A stretch of 64,000 nt of DNA from Deltaproteobacteria bacterium (GCA_021777755.1 JAJYDE010000014.1:33500-97499), one strand, 5' to 3'. Shown: positions 25,034 through 36,171, counted from the first letter of the stretch. Translations and numbers: made by a program. The notes: a model not told the origin generated them from the sequence alone.

Positions 25034-26452
25034 ATGTTCGTCCAATCGCTTAGCCGCATGCGCAAATCGGTTTCCTTTCGAATCGCCATCTGGTATTCGA
25101 TTATTTTCCCGCTCAGTTCTTTTCTGGTCATAAGCATCTTTTATTTTCTGCTCTCCTCCTACGTCAATCACAAAGACCGGCAGATTCTGCACGCAAAGCT
25201 CGACGAGTACGTTAGCCGCCTCAATGAAGGTGGCATCCCGGCCCTCAAACACGCCATCAGCGGAGACAGGCAACAAGATAAAAGAGTTTCATTTTTTGTG
25301 CGCATCGCGGGTCACGACAATGCCACACTTTTTCTAAGCGTTCCTCGGTCGGAGACCATCGGCGATTATCAATATCTCGAACACCGCGCCTTCAAGCCCC
25401 GGTTGATGGACCTGATAGCCGGGATCGGCCACCCCACGGAGCTAATTTCGACCCTTCTGCCGGATGGCTCGATTCTCCAGGTGGGAAGAAGCGTGAAAAA
25501 TCGGGAGATTCTTCTCGATCGGTTTTGGGAGATCTTTGCCGCCATCATGATTCCCGTCATTTTGCTCGGCTTTGCCGGGGGTGCGTTTTTGTCCCATCGG
25601 GCGTTAAGCCCCCTTCGGGGTCTCATCGACATGGTCAGATTCATTATCGATACTGGAAGGGTGCACAACCGGGTTCCCGAAAATCTCACGGGGGACGAAC
25701 TCGAGGAACTGATCATACTGTTCAACGCCATGCTTGAAAGGATCGAGACCCTTATAGACGGCATGCGCGCCTCTCTTGATAACGCGGCCCATGATCTTCG
25801 AACTCCCATCACGCGGCTGCGAAGCGTTATCGAAGTGGCGCTTCAGACCGAACCGGGAGTCGAGGGGTTGCGCGAAGCCCTGATGGACTGCGCCGAGGAA
25901 TCGGAGCGAATTTTGACCATGGTCAACACTCTTATGGACATCTCCGAGGCTGAGACCGGTGTCATGAAGCTCAAAATCGAGGAGATAAACCTCTCGGAGC
26001 TGTTTGAAGCCGTGATCCAGCTCTACGAATACGTGGCCGAAGACAAATACATCGAGGTCACGACCCATTGCCCGCCCAAACTGGTCCTTCGGGCCGATTT
26101 GAACCGGATCCGCCAGGTTTTGGCCAACCTTGTGGATAACGCCCTTAAGTACACCCCCCAGGGAGGCCGGGTGCATCTTAGCGCGGAGCGTACGGGCGAA
26201 GAGGTGGCGATCGTGGTCGAAGACAGCGGGGAGGGCATCCCCGCCGATGAGATCCCGAGGATTTGGGACCGCCTCTACCGGGTGGACAAGAGCCGCACGC
26301 GGCGCGGTGTGGGGTTGGGCTTGAGCCTTGTGAAGGCGATCGTGCAAGCTCACGGGGGCAGCATCGAGGTGGTGAGCGCTCCGGAGGAAGGCTCCCGATT
26401 CTCCGTGCGCCTGCCCGGCGGCGGGCCCCTTCAGAGTATGTCAGTTAAGTAA
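25034..26452 (+). CDS. sensor histidine kinase (orphan)
   Basis: The 472 residues have a membrane helix (about 18-42), an extracytoplasmic sensor part, a second helix (about 165-190), a HAMP-like linker (SHRALSPLRGLIDMVRFIIDTG), HisKA (NAAHDLRTPITRLRSVIEVAL with the phospho-accepting His near 254) and HATPase_c (VLANLVDNALKYTP, VEDSGEGIP, RGVGLGLSLVKAIVQAHGG). Start at 25034 has GGAGTC upstream. No response regulator gene is nearby, so it is an orphan by position. The 350-base gap before it (24682-25033) holds a candidate promoter (TTGCAA near 24980) and nothing else I can support. Confidence 0.88.
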   Translation: MFVQSLSRMRKSVSFRIAIWYSIIFPLSSFLVISIFYFLLSSYVNHKDRQILHAKLDEYVSRLNEGGIPALKHAISGDRQQDKRVSFFVRIAGHDNATLFLSVPRSETIGDYQYLEHRAFKPRLMDLIAGIGHPTELISTLLPDGSILQVGRSVKNREILLDRFWEIFAAIMIPVILLGFAGGAFLSHRALSPLRGLIDMVRFIIDTGRVHNRVPENLTGDELEELIILFNAMLERIETLIDGMRASLDNAAHDLRTPITRLRSVIEVALQTEPGVEGLREALMDCAEESERILTMVNTLMDISEAETGVMKLKIEEINLSELFEAVIQLYEYVAEDKYIEVTTHCPPKLVLRADLNRIRQVLANLVDNALKYTPQGGRVHLSAERTGEEVAIVVEDSGEGIPADEIPRIWDRLYRVDKSRTRRGVGLGLSLVKAIVQAHGGSIEVVSAPEEGSRFSVRLPGGGPLQSMSVK

Positions 26453-26547
26453 TATTGCGGCAATGGGCTGGTAATGTTGGAAATATAAACAATTTGAGGA
26501 AGCCGCGCGGTTTTTGCAAGGCCGCCAACTCGGAAGAGACAGTCAAT

Positions 26548-27339
26548 ATGCCCGTGATCACCATATCGAGAGGAGCTTACAGTTCCGGCAGGGAAGTGGC
26601 GGAAAGGCTTGCCCTCAAGATGGGCTACGAGTGCATTTCGCGCGAAATTGTGCTCAGCGCCTCGAAGCTGTTCAACATCCCGGAGATGACCCTTATTCGG
26701 GCCGTCCACGATGCGCCCTCGGTATTCGACCACTTCAGTTACGGAAAGCAGAAGTATGTGGCTTACGTGCGCCTGGCCATGCTCGAAACGGCCCGCAAAG
26801 GCGGCGTGGTCTATCACGGACTGGCCGGCCACTATTTCCTGCGCGGGGTTCCCCATGTCCTCAAGGTCAGGATTTTGGCCGACATGGAGGCCCGGGTGGC
26901 CGAAGAGATGCGGCGCGAGTATGTATCGGCCGAGGAGGCCCGCCGCTCCCTCATTAAAGACGATGATGCGCGGGCCCGCTGGAGTCAGTACATCTTCGGC
27001 ATTAACGCCTCCGACCCGAGTCTCTACGACCTTGTGCTAAATATCCGCTCGGTTGAAATCGAGGAGGCTGTCGACATTATCGCGGGGGCTGCCGAGTTGC
27101 CCTGTTTTCAGCCCACCGTCGAATCCAGAAAAGCGATGCACAGACTCCATGTCGCAGCTCGGCTGCAGGTGGGGCTGATGGAATCGATCCCTTCGATCAA
27201 GGTCGATGTGGAAAACGGCAAAATCGTCGTCACAGCCAAAGGCCACTGGGCGCAAGGCAAAAAGCTTCTCGCCAAAATCGATCAGCTCATAGATGCTGAA
27301 AAAGAGCAGGTCCGCATCGAGTTGAAACTCAGCGACTGA
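26548..27339 (+). CDS. cytidylate kinase-like family protein with C-terminal BON-like domain
   Basis: The 263-residue protein begins MPVITISRGAYSSGREVAERLALKMGYEC, matching the cytidylate-kinase-like family (PF13189), where ISRGxxSxGREVA replaces a normal P-loop. Conserved blocks include HDAPSVFDHF, VVYHGLAGHYFLRGVPHVLKVRI and SDPSLYDLVLNIR. The last 80 residues (GLMESIPSIKVDVENGKIVVTAKGHW...) resemble a BON-type small alpha/beta domain. The reaction is unknown. A paralogue in inverted orientation lies at 29035-29859. Its ribosome site is weak; the longer ORF from 26455 adds a non-conserved N-terminus. Confidence 0.78.
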   Translation: MPVITISRGAYSSGREVAERLALKMGYECISREIVLSASKLFNIPEMTLIRAVHDAPSVFDHFSYGKQKYVAYVRLAMLETARKGGVVYHGLAGHYFLRGVPHVLKVRILADMEARVAEEMRREYVSAEEARRSLIKDDDARARWSQYIFGINASDPSLYDLVLNIRSVEIEEAVDIIAGAAELPCFQPTVESRKAMHRLHVAARLQVGLMESIPSIKVDVENGKIVVTAKGHWAQGKKLLAKIDQLIDAEKEQVRIELKLSD

Positions 27340-27481
27340 TTGTCCCGCCATGGAATTTTTCGATTTCCAATGCCGCCTTTTCGGTCTTCCCGCAGCTTAC
27401 GGTTGCCAAATGCGTCTTGAATTCAGTAACTGAAATGCCGCAATCCACAAAGCGGCGCAAGAGGCGCGGGTAAGGGCCTGT

Positions 27482-28009
27482 TCATGAGTTTTTCGACTTC
27501 GAATCCACGATGAAATCGAGGCTCGAAGAGGCGGCGGCGGTCTGCCGGGCTGCTTTGGAAGTCCTTTGCAAAATGCCCTCCAGTATCCTGACAACACTTT
27601 GAACGCATCGCATGCACACTTTGTTTAGCAACTCATTTTCCTTGAAAAATTTCTGTCCTTCGGCGGATGTCAACTCACAGCCATTGAGCAATTTGCGACA
27701 AACAAACGTGCCATGCTCCTGAGAAAACAGGTCCATGAGTTCTGTTGTTTTCCCGTATGTCAATTCCGTGGCTGATCTATCATCTTTGCCACCCCTGCCG
27801 AACCGCAACCCCAAAACCAGGATGCCACCCGTCACGGCGCCGCAGACTTCCTCTTTTCGCGCCATGCCTGCGCCTAGACCACAGGCGATCTTAAGTGCCG
27901 TTTCCTCGTCTAAGTCGCCTTCTTCCCGGAAGGCGTAAAGAATGGCCTGCGCTCAATTGTAGCCGCTAAAAAGCTTTTCCTTCGCGGCAGTAGCTCTATT
28001 TGACATCAT
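27482..28009 (-). CDS. C-GCAxxG-C-C family selenoprotein with in-frame UGA
   Basis: Reading from the ATG at 28009, the frame gives KEKLFSGYN, then TGA (27955-27953), then AQAILYAFREEGDLDEETAL, ACGLGAGMARKEEVCGAVTGG, TFVCRKLLNGCEL and VCMRC. In the C-GCAxxG-C-C family this first position is a conserved cysteine (GYNCAQAV), so TGA sits exactly where Cys belongs and encodes selenocysteine. The total is about 175 residues. Without recoding, a 127-residue ORF appears from 27865. A hairpin follows the TGA (see the SECIS entry). The protein is probably a redox or metal-binding protein; its role is unknown. SelD and YedF lie about 2 kb away. Confidence 0.82.
27916..27935 (-). promoter_or_regulatory. 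bacterial SECIS-like hairpin of the C-GCAxxG-C-C selenoprotein
   Basis: On the coding strand, 17 bases after the TGA, CGCCTTC (27935-27929) and GAAGGCG (27922-27916) form a perfect 7-bp stem around loop CGGGAA. Loop distance (24 bases from UGA) and a G in the second loop position fit the bacterial SECIS pattern read by SelB. Confidence 0.75.
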
Positions 28010-28140
28010 TTGGCAATTACCCCTGCTGTGATATGTAGGGTTTAAAGACCGGGCTCGATAACGGTTCCGGACGGTTTCGGACGATTTTCAATCTTTAAAA
28101 AACTCTGATAATTTGCAAAAGGATACCTTCCCAAAGTTCG

Positions 28141-28548
28141 CTAAGATTCACTTTTCTCTGCCGCCAAAGGATGAGAACCTCGAAAGGTCAGCTTTTTGCT
28201 CAGAGTTTTATGGACTGAGCAAGTCTGCGCGACTTCAAGCAGTTTCTGGTGGTCGGCCTCGGACAGATCCTCCGGCAGAGCGACGGAATATTCAAAGCAG
28301 ACTTCGTCGGCCTTGCTCCTGTCAAGAACCACCGTGGTGGAGACTGAAGACAGTGCGATGCCCTGCCTTTGAGCATGCATCCTCATGGACATGTTCATGC
28401 AGGTGGCCAATGCGGCTTCGAGGAGTTCGTGCGGACGAAACCCGTCTCCAGATCCTCCTTTGTCGAAGGTGGTGTCGGCGATGGATCTATTCTTGCCATT
28501 GGAGAACTCCGTTCTATAAAGGATCTCTACGCTCGCGGCTTTTATCAT
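28141..28548 (-). CDS. OsmC family protein
   Basis: The 135-residue protein shows FRPHELLEAALATCMNMSMRMHAQ (the first conserved cysteine) and LLEVAQTCSVHKTLSK (the second), the two peroxidatic/resolving positions of OsmC/Ohr folds. Members reduce organic hydroperoxides or, in YhfA-like branches, act on other thiols. It sits upstream of the selenoprotein gene on the same strand with a 131-base gap and could share its transcript. The presence of both cysteines argues for an active thiol peroxidase-type enzyme. Confidence 0.82.
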   Translation of the reverse strand: MIKAASVEILYRTEFSNGKNRSIADTTFDKGGSGDGFRPHELLEAALATCMNMSMRMHAQRQGIALSSVSTTVVLDRSKADEVCFEYSVALPEDLSEADHQKLLEVAQTCSVHKTLSKKLTFRGSHPLAAEKSES

Positions 28549-28580
28549 TTATTCACTCCTTCCCCAAGGGCGGTTCGCGG

Positions 28581-28859
28581 CTACTTCGCGTGGAAGCGGA
28601 AACGTTTGCAAAAAAAGACGATGGCGGCGATGATCCCGAACCCGATACCATACAGGATGGTATTGCCGACGATCGTTATTATGACGAAGGTAGTCGTGCT
28701 CATGTCAACGAACCCGAGGATTAGAAACGGACATGTCCGGAACTCCAGTCTTTCAATTGCAGCGCCGCCCCCGGCAAGCGGCCAAAAAGACAGAACCAGT
28801 GTGATGAGCGCAATACTCGCTCCGACCGCCGCCCCTATTTTGGCTCCGGTTTTTATCAT
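28581..28859 (-). CDS. small two-helix membrane protein of unknown function
   Basis: From ATG 28859 the 92-residue product has two hydrophobic segments, AAVGASIALITLVLSFWPL and FVIITIVGNTILYGIGFGII AAIVF (given in parts), separated by a short loop with a cysteine (RTCPFLILGFVDM), ending in a basic FCKRFRFHAK tail. GGAG stands 8 bases before this ATG; an alternative ATG three codons upstream is too close to it. I recognise no family. It lies between OsmC and the second kinase-like gene, same strand. Confidence 0.6.
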   Translation of the reverse strand: MIKTGAKIGAAVGASIALITLVLSFWPLAGGGAAIERLEFRTCPFLILGFVDMSTTTFVIITIVGNTILYGIGFGIIAAIVFFCKRFRFHAK

Positions 28860-29034
28860 CGTCGCCATTCTCCGACAGTTTGTCCCAGGGATGTAATCAG
28901 GGGAGATGTCGATGCCCCTGGTGCAAGCCCTGACCACGGCTAGATTTCGAAGACTTGACGGCGGGCAAGGATAAGTCCGTGCCCGCCGTGGAAAACCGTT
29001 TTTGGGGGTAAACAGGTCCGCCGGGCGCTTCTCC

Positions 29035-29859
29035 TCAGGGGAAAAACCGTCCATCGCTGAGTTTGACCTTCTGATGGACCTTGATGTTGAAATCCTGCAC
29101 ACCGGGAATGGCTTTGACGACTTTGCCGATCTCGGCCACCGTCTCCTCCTGCTCTTCCAGTGGGACCTTGACATCCACTTTCACCACTCCGCCGTTGGCG
29201 ACCACTTCAACTTCGGAATTGATGTCCAGAAGCGCCGCTTTGACCTCGGCCGCAAGCGCCATGTCCTGGACCTTCTTTTGGGAGTCCTCGGTCGTGCGGA
29301 ATCTTTCGAGATTCACAACCTGGCAGATCATGTCCGCGGCATCCTGCACCGAGATCTTGCGAACGTGGAGCACCAGGTCGTAGAGGCTGGGATCGGTCGT
29401 ATCGATTCCGTAGAGATGCATGCTCCATTTCCTGCGTTCCTCGTCATCGCTTTTCAAGATCCTCAGGGCCTCCTCCCGGGGCAGCTTCATCCGTTCCATC
29501 TCCGTCCTTACCCGGTCCTCCATATCGGCGATAATTCGGACCTTGAGGGCATGAGGGATGCCCTTGACAAAAAAATGGCCGGCCAAGCCGTGATAGACGA
29601 CGTTATCCATTGCGAATTGCTTCAGCATCGCCGCGCGAAACGAGGCGATGTATTTTTCCTTGCCGTGGGTGAACCTGTCCAGAATCGAAGGAGCGTCATG
29701 AATTGCCCTGACGAGCCTGATCTCGGGAATATTGAAATCCCTGGAAGCGTCCAAAAGCACCTCGCGCGCAATACAGCGGTAACCCAGCTTGTCTGCGACC
29801 AGTTTTGCCACATCCTTGCCTTTACTGTACGAACCTCTTGAAATAGTGATGATTGCCAT
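29035..29859 (-). CDS. cytidylate kinase-like family protein, paralogue 2
   Basis: The 274-residue product MAIITISRGSYSKGKDVAKLVADKLGYRC matches PF13189-type cytidylate-kinase-like proteins and is a clear paralogue of the gene at 26548-27339: IHDAPSILDRFTHGKEKYIA, VVYHGLAGHFFVKGIPHALKVRI and TDPSLYDLVLHVRKI align block by block. The C-terminal part (SEVEVVANGGVVKVDVKVPL...) is again BON-like. The start at 29859 has AAGGAG upstream. The two paralogues face each other around a 1.7-kb redox cluster. Substrate is unknown; phosphorylation of nucleotides is not established for this family. Confidence 0.8.
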   Translation of the reverse strand: MAIITISRGSYSKGKDVAKLVADKLGYRCIAREVLLDASRDFNIPEIRLVRAIHDAPSILDRFTHGKEKYIASFRAAMLKQFAMDNVVYHGLAGHFFVKGIPHALKVRIIADMEDRVRTEMERMKLPREEALRILKSDDEERRKWSMHLYGIDTTDPSLYDLVLHVRKISVQDAADMICQVVNLERFRTTEDSQKKVQDMALAAEVKAALLDINSEVEVVANGGVVKVDVKVPLEEQEETVAEIGKVVKAIPGVQDFNIKVHQKVKLSDGRFFP

Positions 29860-30023
29860 TGGCAGCTCCTTCTGCTGATATTCTTTCTCAAAACCCTTTT
29901 TCATTTTTGTATCTGAACTTCATCCGGTTGGCCAGAACAAAAAAGGACGGGCTCGCCCGCTTCTTGCGAGATAGTGGGTGATGGAGGCGGTCGGCGGGAA
30001 GGCACCGACCTGAAAACGACAGG

Positions 30024-31070
30024 TTATTCGAGTTCTATGATTCCCTGGTCGGCCGTGGAGACCCGGCCCACAATTGCCGCATCGGCGACGCCGCCCGATT
30101 TGAGGGCTTGGAGTAAAGAGGCCGCGGGCTCTTCGGGCAGGGAGATGAGTAGACCGCCGGAGGTCTGTGCGTCGGAGAGCAAATCCAGCAGAACGGGATC
30201 GATGCGTTTGGCCCCGACGATCCGATGGCTGCAAAAGTTTCGGTTTGAAAAACTGCCCGCGGGCACAAGTCCCATGCCGACCGCATCGAGCGCCTCCGGC
30301 AGAAGAGGAACCAGAGCCGAAAAAAGCGTGATCCTCACCTTGGCGCCTGTCGCCATCTCCAGGCCATGACCCAGCAGACCGAAGCCGGTCACATCGGTGC
30401 AACCGTTCACGGGATATTCGGACATGATTTCGGCCGCCTTCCTGTTCAGCGTGGCCATGGTTTCAACCGCTCGCCTTCGAGCCGGTTCGGAAATCAACCC
30501 CGCCTTTATTGCCGTGGCCAGAACACCCGTGCCGATAGGCTTGGTCAAAATGAGCGCATCCCCCCCCTTTGCCCCGGCGTTGGCAAGAACCTTGTCGGGC
30601 CGCACCACTCCGGTCACCGAAAGGCCGAACTTTATCTCCGGGTCCACCACGCTATGTCCGCCAACCAGGACCGCCCCGGCTTCATGGACCGCATCGAGCC
30701 CCCCCCGCAGGATTTCTCGCAACACGGCCTTATCCATGCTGCTCACCGGAAAGCACACCACGTTCATCGCCGTAAGAGGGCGCCCGCCCATCGCATAGAC
30801 GTCGCTGAGCGAATTTGCCGCCGCGATGCGGCCGAAATCGTAGGGATCGTTTACAACCGGGGTTATGAAATCGATTGTCTGAACAAGCGCCATATCCTTC
30901 GAGATACGGTAGACTCCCGCATCATCGGAGGTTTCCCGACCGATCAAAAGATTGGGATCTGTTTCGAAGGGCAGCCCTTCAAGAATCTCGGCAAGGTCTC
31001 CCGGACCTATCTTGGCCGCTCAGCCTGCCGCGCGAACCGTCTTCGCAAGTTCCACCGGAGTTTGTCCCAC
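30024..31070 (-). CDS. selD: selenide, water dikinase with selenocysteine at the active site
   Basis: The gene starts at GTG 31070 with TAGGAG just upstream. It gives VGQTPVELAKTVRAAG, TGA at codon 17 (31022-31020), then AAKIGPGDLAEIL, and continues through DDAGVYRI, QTIDFITPVVNDPYDFGRIA ANSLSDVYAMGG (given in parts) and GHSVVDPEIKFGLSVTG. The TGA is where E. coli SelD has Cys17, so it encodes Sec. SelD makes selenophosphate from selenide and ATP for Sec and selenouridine synthesis. The total is 348 residues, the usual length. Gene callers would start it at codon 42. A SECIS-like hairpin follows. It lies directly after yedF in the same reading frame. Confidence 0.95.
30994..31008 (-). promoter_or_regulatory. 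SECIS-like hairpin of selD
   Basis: On the coding strand, 11 bases after the TGA, AGGTC (31008-31004) and GACCT (30998-30994) pair around loop CGGGA. This is the SelB-binding shape expected near UGA codons in bacteria. The apical loop is nearly the same as in the C-GCAxxG-C-C hairpin (CGGGAA). Confidence 0.7.
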
Positions 31071-31079
31071 TCGATTCTC

Positions 31080-31691
31080 CTACATCACGCTAACGACTTT
31101 GTCCGCCGTTTGCATTGCCGTCACAATGTCGAGCATATTGGTCGTCTCGCCGACCTGCTTTTTTTCGAGCAACCCGAAGTGGGTGAGGCAGGTCCCGCAA
31201 ACCAGAATGCTTATTCCCTCCCTTTCGAGAGACTGGAGTTCACCCAGGCACTCGGAGTCTTCGACCGTGAGTTTGACTCCTCCATTCAGAAGGATCAGGC
31301 GCCAAAGCTCCGGTCCCATTTCCTTCAAGGTCCCGATGAAACTCTTGAGGAGTTTGCCGCCCAGCGTATCATCGCCCTTGCCCATCCTGTCGGCGGCGAT
31401 GATAACCGCTATCCGGGTTTGGACCTCGTCCTGATTTTTCACTTCCTCCAGGACCTCGCAGGCAACAGCCGACTCGTCCTTCGTCCCTGTTATCCTGAAG
31501 GCGCCGTCCTCTTCGAGAAAACCGACCGCATATCCCATGCGGGCTAAAAAGCGGCTTACATTTTCCCTGGCCGCTGGATTATCCACCAGAACGCTCAACC
31601 TGGCCACAGCGTTTCGCTCTATTATCTCTTTGGCTTTAAGGACCGGACTGGGGCATGCCAACCCGCGGCAATCAAGCACCTGCTCGTTCAT
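31080..31691 (-). CDS. yedF: selenium metabolism protein YedF (TusA-DsrE fusion)
   Basis: The first 75 residues form a TusA/SirA domain with DCRGLACPSPVLKAKEII, including the CPxP cysteine; the rest is a DsrE-like domain (IAVIIAADRMGKGDDTLG, ILVCGTCLTHFGLLEKKQVG, TAMQTADKVVSVM). This is the domain order of YedF, found next to selD in selenium-using anaerobes and thought to handle selenium or sulfur transfer to SelD. The start at 31691 has AGGAG upstream. Its stop codon TAG forms part of the selD ribosome site (TAGGAG), so the two are co-translated. Confidence 0.9.
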   Translation of the reverse strand: MNEQVLDCRGLACPSPVLKAKEIIERNAVARLSVLVDNPAARENVSRFLARMGYAVGFLEEDGAFRITGTKDESAVACEVLEEVKNQDEVQTRIAVIIAADRMGKGDDTLGGKLLKSFIGTLKEMGPELWRLILLNGGVKLTVEDSECLGELQSLEREGISILVCGTCLTHFGLLEKKQVGETTNMLDIVTAMQTADKVVSVM

Positions 31692-31796
31692 CTGTTCTCC
31701 TGGCTCAAAACATGAAAATCGTTTAAACGGCCCTGTATCGCACATAAGCATGGAGCCGACCATGCTATTGGAATATAAATTGATTCGTTCTATTTT

Positions 31797-34043
<2,247 letters not shown>

Positions 34044-34047
<4 letters not shown>

Positions 34048-34703
34048 TTAACGATCCGGCCATCCTTTTTGACAAGCTCGGAGTTGAAAAGGCTGTAGAA
34101 ATTTCTGTGATCCTTCAACACCCGGGCGAACAGCACTTTTACTTTGTCGAGATCATTTATGTTGAGTACGAGATTCACCCCGATTCTGAAAGCGAGCTTG
34201 GCATCCATGGTCGGCTTTTCCGCGCTCAGAAGGCAGAAAAAAAATTGCCTCCTGAGGTGCATCGGAAAAAGTTGAATACGGTGAAGAACCAGATTTTGAG
34301 TGTCTTTTTCGGAGTGGAAATTCTCGTCGAGCACAACCAGATCGTAGTGGTTGTGGTGCAGCTTGTTCAGAGCGAATGCCGGCCGATTCGCGTGGACGAC
34401 CCAGAAGTCGAGGTCCTGGAGGGCTTGCACAATCTTTTCTCCGCGTTTAATATCAGTGTCGCAGAGAAGGGCGGTCTTTACACCCTCATCGACCACATCA
34501 ATTGCATTCGCGTAATCCGTTAGCGGGTCCCAGCCCTGTTCCGGAAGGCAATTGCCGCCTCCAGCCTCCGGCGACGCCGCTTTGACCGGGATGTCCAGTT
34601 GGGAGTTGCACCTTGGGCAAAGCATTTTCAGCGGCTTGTCCTGCGGTATTTTGTCCTCCGAAATGTTGAGTTCGATCTGGCATGCTTTGCATTTTATTTT
34701 CAC
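34044..34703 (-). CDS. zinc-ribbon protein with receiver-like domain, unknown role
   Basis: The 219-residue protein begins with a small zinc-ribbon, CKACQIELNISEDKIPQDKP then CPRCNSQLDIP (MJ0042-like), followed by an acidic linker and a receiver-like alpha/beta part, KTALLCDTDIKRGEKIVQAL, HYDLVVLDENFH, GVNLVLNINDLDKVKVLF. The canonical phospho-Asp is unclear: DLVVLDE is the best candidate. The stop overlaps queA's start, so it is part of the queA-tgt operon. Function is unknown; a similar architecture occurs in uncharacterised deltaproteobacterial proteins. Confidence 0.6.
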
Positions 34704-34850
34704 TGTCGATCTCCGGTGATTGAGTATCTATTCCAGACGTTGCTCTTTTGAGCTATAAATAAAACTGTGGAAAGTGGAAATCGGGCTTATTGAAATTGCA
34801 ATTTTAAGGCCTTTGACACTAATTTCAAGCAATAAAGCAAAGGAAGCTTC

Positions 34851-35654
34851 ATGGATTTCCTGGAACCCGATGCGTTTTTCGAACTGGCCTCTTTCGAGCA
34901 CCGCGACGTGTTCGCCGACTGTAAGTATGTATGGGATGCCCTGGGCAGGATTTCCGGCTATCTCGAGCAGCATCTCGGTGCGAACGTGGCCGATGTGAAG
35001 TGTTTCAAACGGCCGCTGCCGGCAACCGTTGTTTTGTGGCAGGGAAAGACCCTTACCGGGGGGTTCGAGATAATCGGCGGAGATGCGACCAAGGGAGGAT
35101 TCATCGTCAGTATCGAGGGCCGTGAAACCACCGAGGCCTCCGTTTTATGGGAAGGTTCGGTGCTGTGGGACGAATCGATTTCCATCGGTGCGGGGGTGAT
35201 CATTGAACCGGGTGCCCTGGTGAAGGGGCCCACCATAATCGGGCCCAACACCGAAGTGCGCCAGGGCGCTTACGTGAGAGGAAGATGTATCGTGGGCGCC
35301 GGCTGCATCGTGGGGCATACAACTGAAATCAAGGCGAGCGTCATGCTCGACGGGGCCAAGGCCGGCCACTTCGCCTATATAGGCGACAGTGTCATCGGGC
35401 GGGAGGCCAACCTTGGGGCGGGAACAAAGCTTGCCAATCTGAAAATAAGGGACCAGAACATCCGGGTGATGGCGCACGGCACGCGGATATTGACGAACCT
35501 CCGTAAATTCGGGGCCATTTTGGGCGATCACGTGGAAACGGGTTGCAATTCCGTAACCAACCCGGGCACCGTTTTGGGCAGGGGTTGCCAGGTCTTTCCG
35601 CTCACTTCCGTTCGCGCCGGTTATTATGAACCAAATTCCGTCATCAGAGGATAG
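34851..35654 (+). CDS. left-handed beta-helix (hexapeptide repeat) protein, GlmU-C-like
   Basis: From residue 100 to the end the sequence is a run of hexapeptide repeats (SISIGAGVIIEPGALVKGPT, IIGPNTEVRQGAYVRGRCIV, AGHFAYIGDSVIGREANLGA) typical of the LbH acyltransferase fold. The C-terminal half resembles the acetyltransferase domain of GlmU or UDP-sugar acyltransferases (HFAYIGDS, NLGAGTKLANLKIRDQNIRV). The N-terminal 90 residues are distinctive and I do not recognise them. It may be an acetyltransferase or sugar-nucleotide related protein. It overlaps the next gene by 29 bases. AAAGGAAG precedes the ATG. Confidence 0.75.
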   Translation: MDFLEPDAFFELASFEHRDVFADCKYVWDALGRISGYLEQHLGANVADVKCFKRPLPATVVLWQGKTLTGGFEIIGGDATKGGFIVSIEGRETTEASVLWEGSVLWDESISIGAGVIIEPGALVKGPTIIGPNTEVRQGAYVRGRCIVGAGCIVGHTTEIKASVMLDGAKAGHFAYIGDSVIGREANLGAGTKLANLKIRDQNIRVMAHGTRILTNLRKFGAILGDHVETGCNSVTNPGTVLGRGCQVFPLTSVRAGYYEPNSVIRG

Positions 35655-36171
35655 CGATCTGGCCGGGAAGGCAAGCGGGGTTATCGATTATTTCCGCAAT
35701 CGGCTCAAGGCGGGCCTCCCCTATCGTGCAACCGCCTCCGGGGCCTGGGCGGCTTCAAGGCCCAAGCATCTTTTCGACTTTTTCACGGCGGTCAATCTTT
35801 CCCGGTTTCGTTGCTTTATCGATCTTGGGAGCGGGGACGGAGTGGCCTGCTGCATTGCGGGCCTTTTTACCCGTGCGATCGGTATAGAGTCGGACCTCCA
35901 CCTTGTATCGGAGGCCGGGCGCGCCGCGGAGGATTTGAAGCTCCAGGGGCGTGTGGGCTTCATTTGCGCCGATTTTTCGACCCAGTCGATTCAACAGGCC
36001 GACTGCCTCTACATCTATCCCGACAAACCCCTGGACGGCCTGGAAAGGGTTCTGGAGAGCTGGGGGGGCACTCTTCTTGTCTACGGGCCTCATTTCCCGC
36101 CGAAGCTTTTTGTGCGGGTAAAAAAGCTTCGGCTGGGAATGGAGACCCTGTCCGTCTATGGGGGCCGGTGA
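35626..36171 (+). CDS. class I SAM-dependent methyltransferase-like protein
   Basis: The 181 residues contain FIDLGSGDGVACCIAGLFT (the glycine-rich SAM motif I), AIGIESDLHLVSEAGRAAEDL (motif II region with the acidic residue) and GFICADFSTQSIQQADCLYIYPD, which follow the Rossmann methyltransferase order. The start overlaps the LbH gene by 29 bases, giving co-translation. Substrate unknown. It may be a small-molecule or RNA methyltransferase; family-level assignment only. Confidence 0.75.
   Translation: MNQIPSSEDSDLAGKASGVIDYFRNRLKAGLPYRATASGAWAASRPKHLFDFFTAVNLSRFRCFIDLGSGDGVACCIAGLFTRAIGIESDLHLVSEAGRAAEDLKLQGRVGFICADFSTQSIQQADCLYIYPDKPLDGLERVLESWGGTLLVYGPHFPPKLFVRVKKLRLGMETLSVYGGR

Noticed and set aside
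27340..27481. Possible extra gene between kinase paralogue 1 and the selenoprotein
   Set aside because: No ORF with a ribosome site or codon pattern could be supported.
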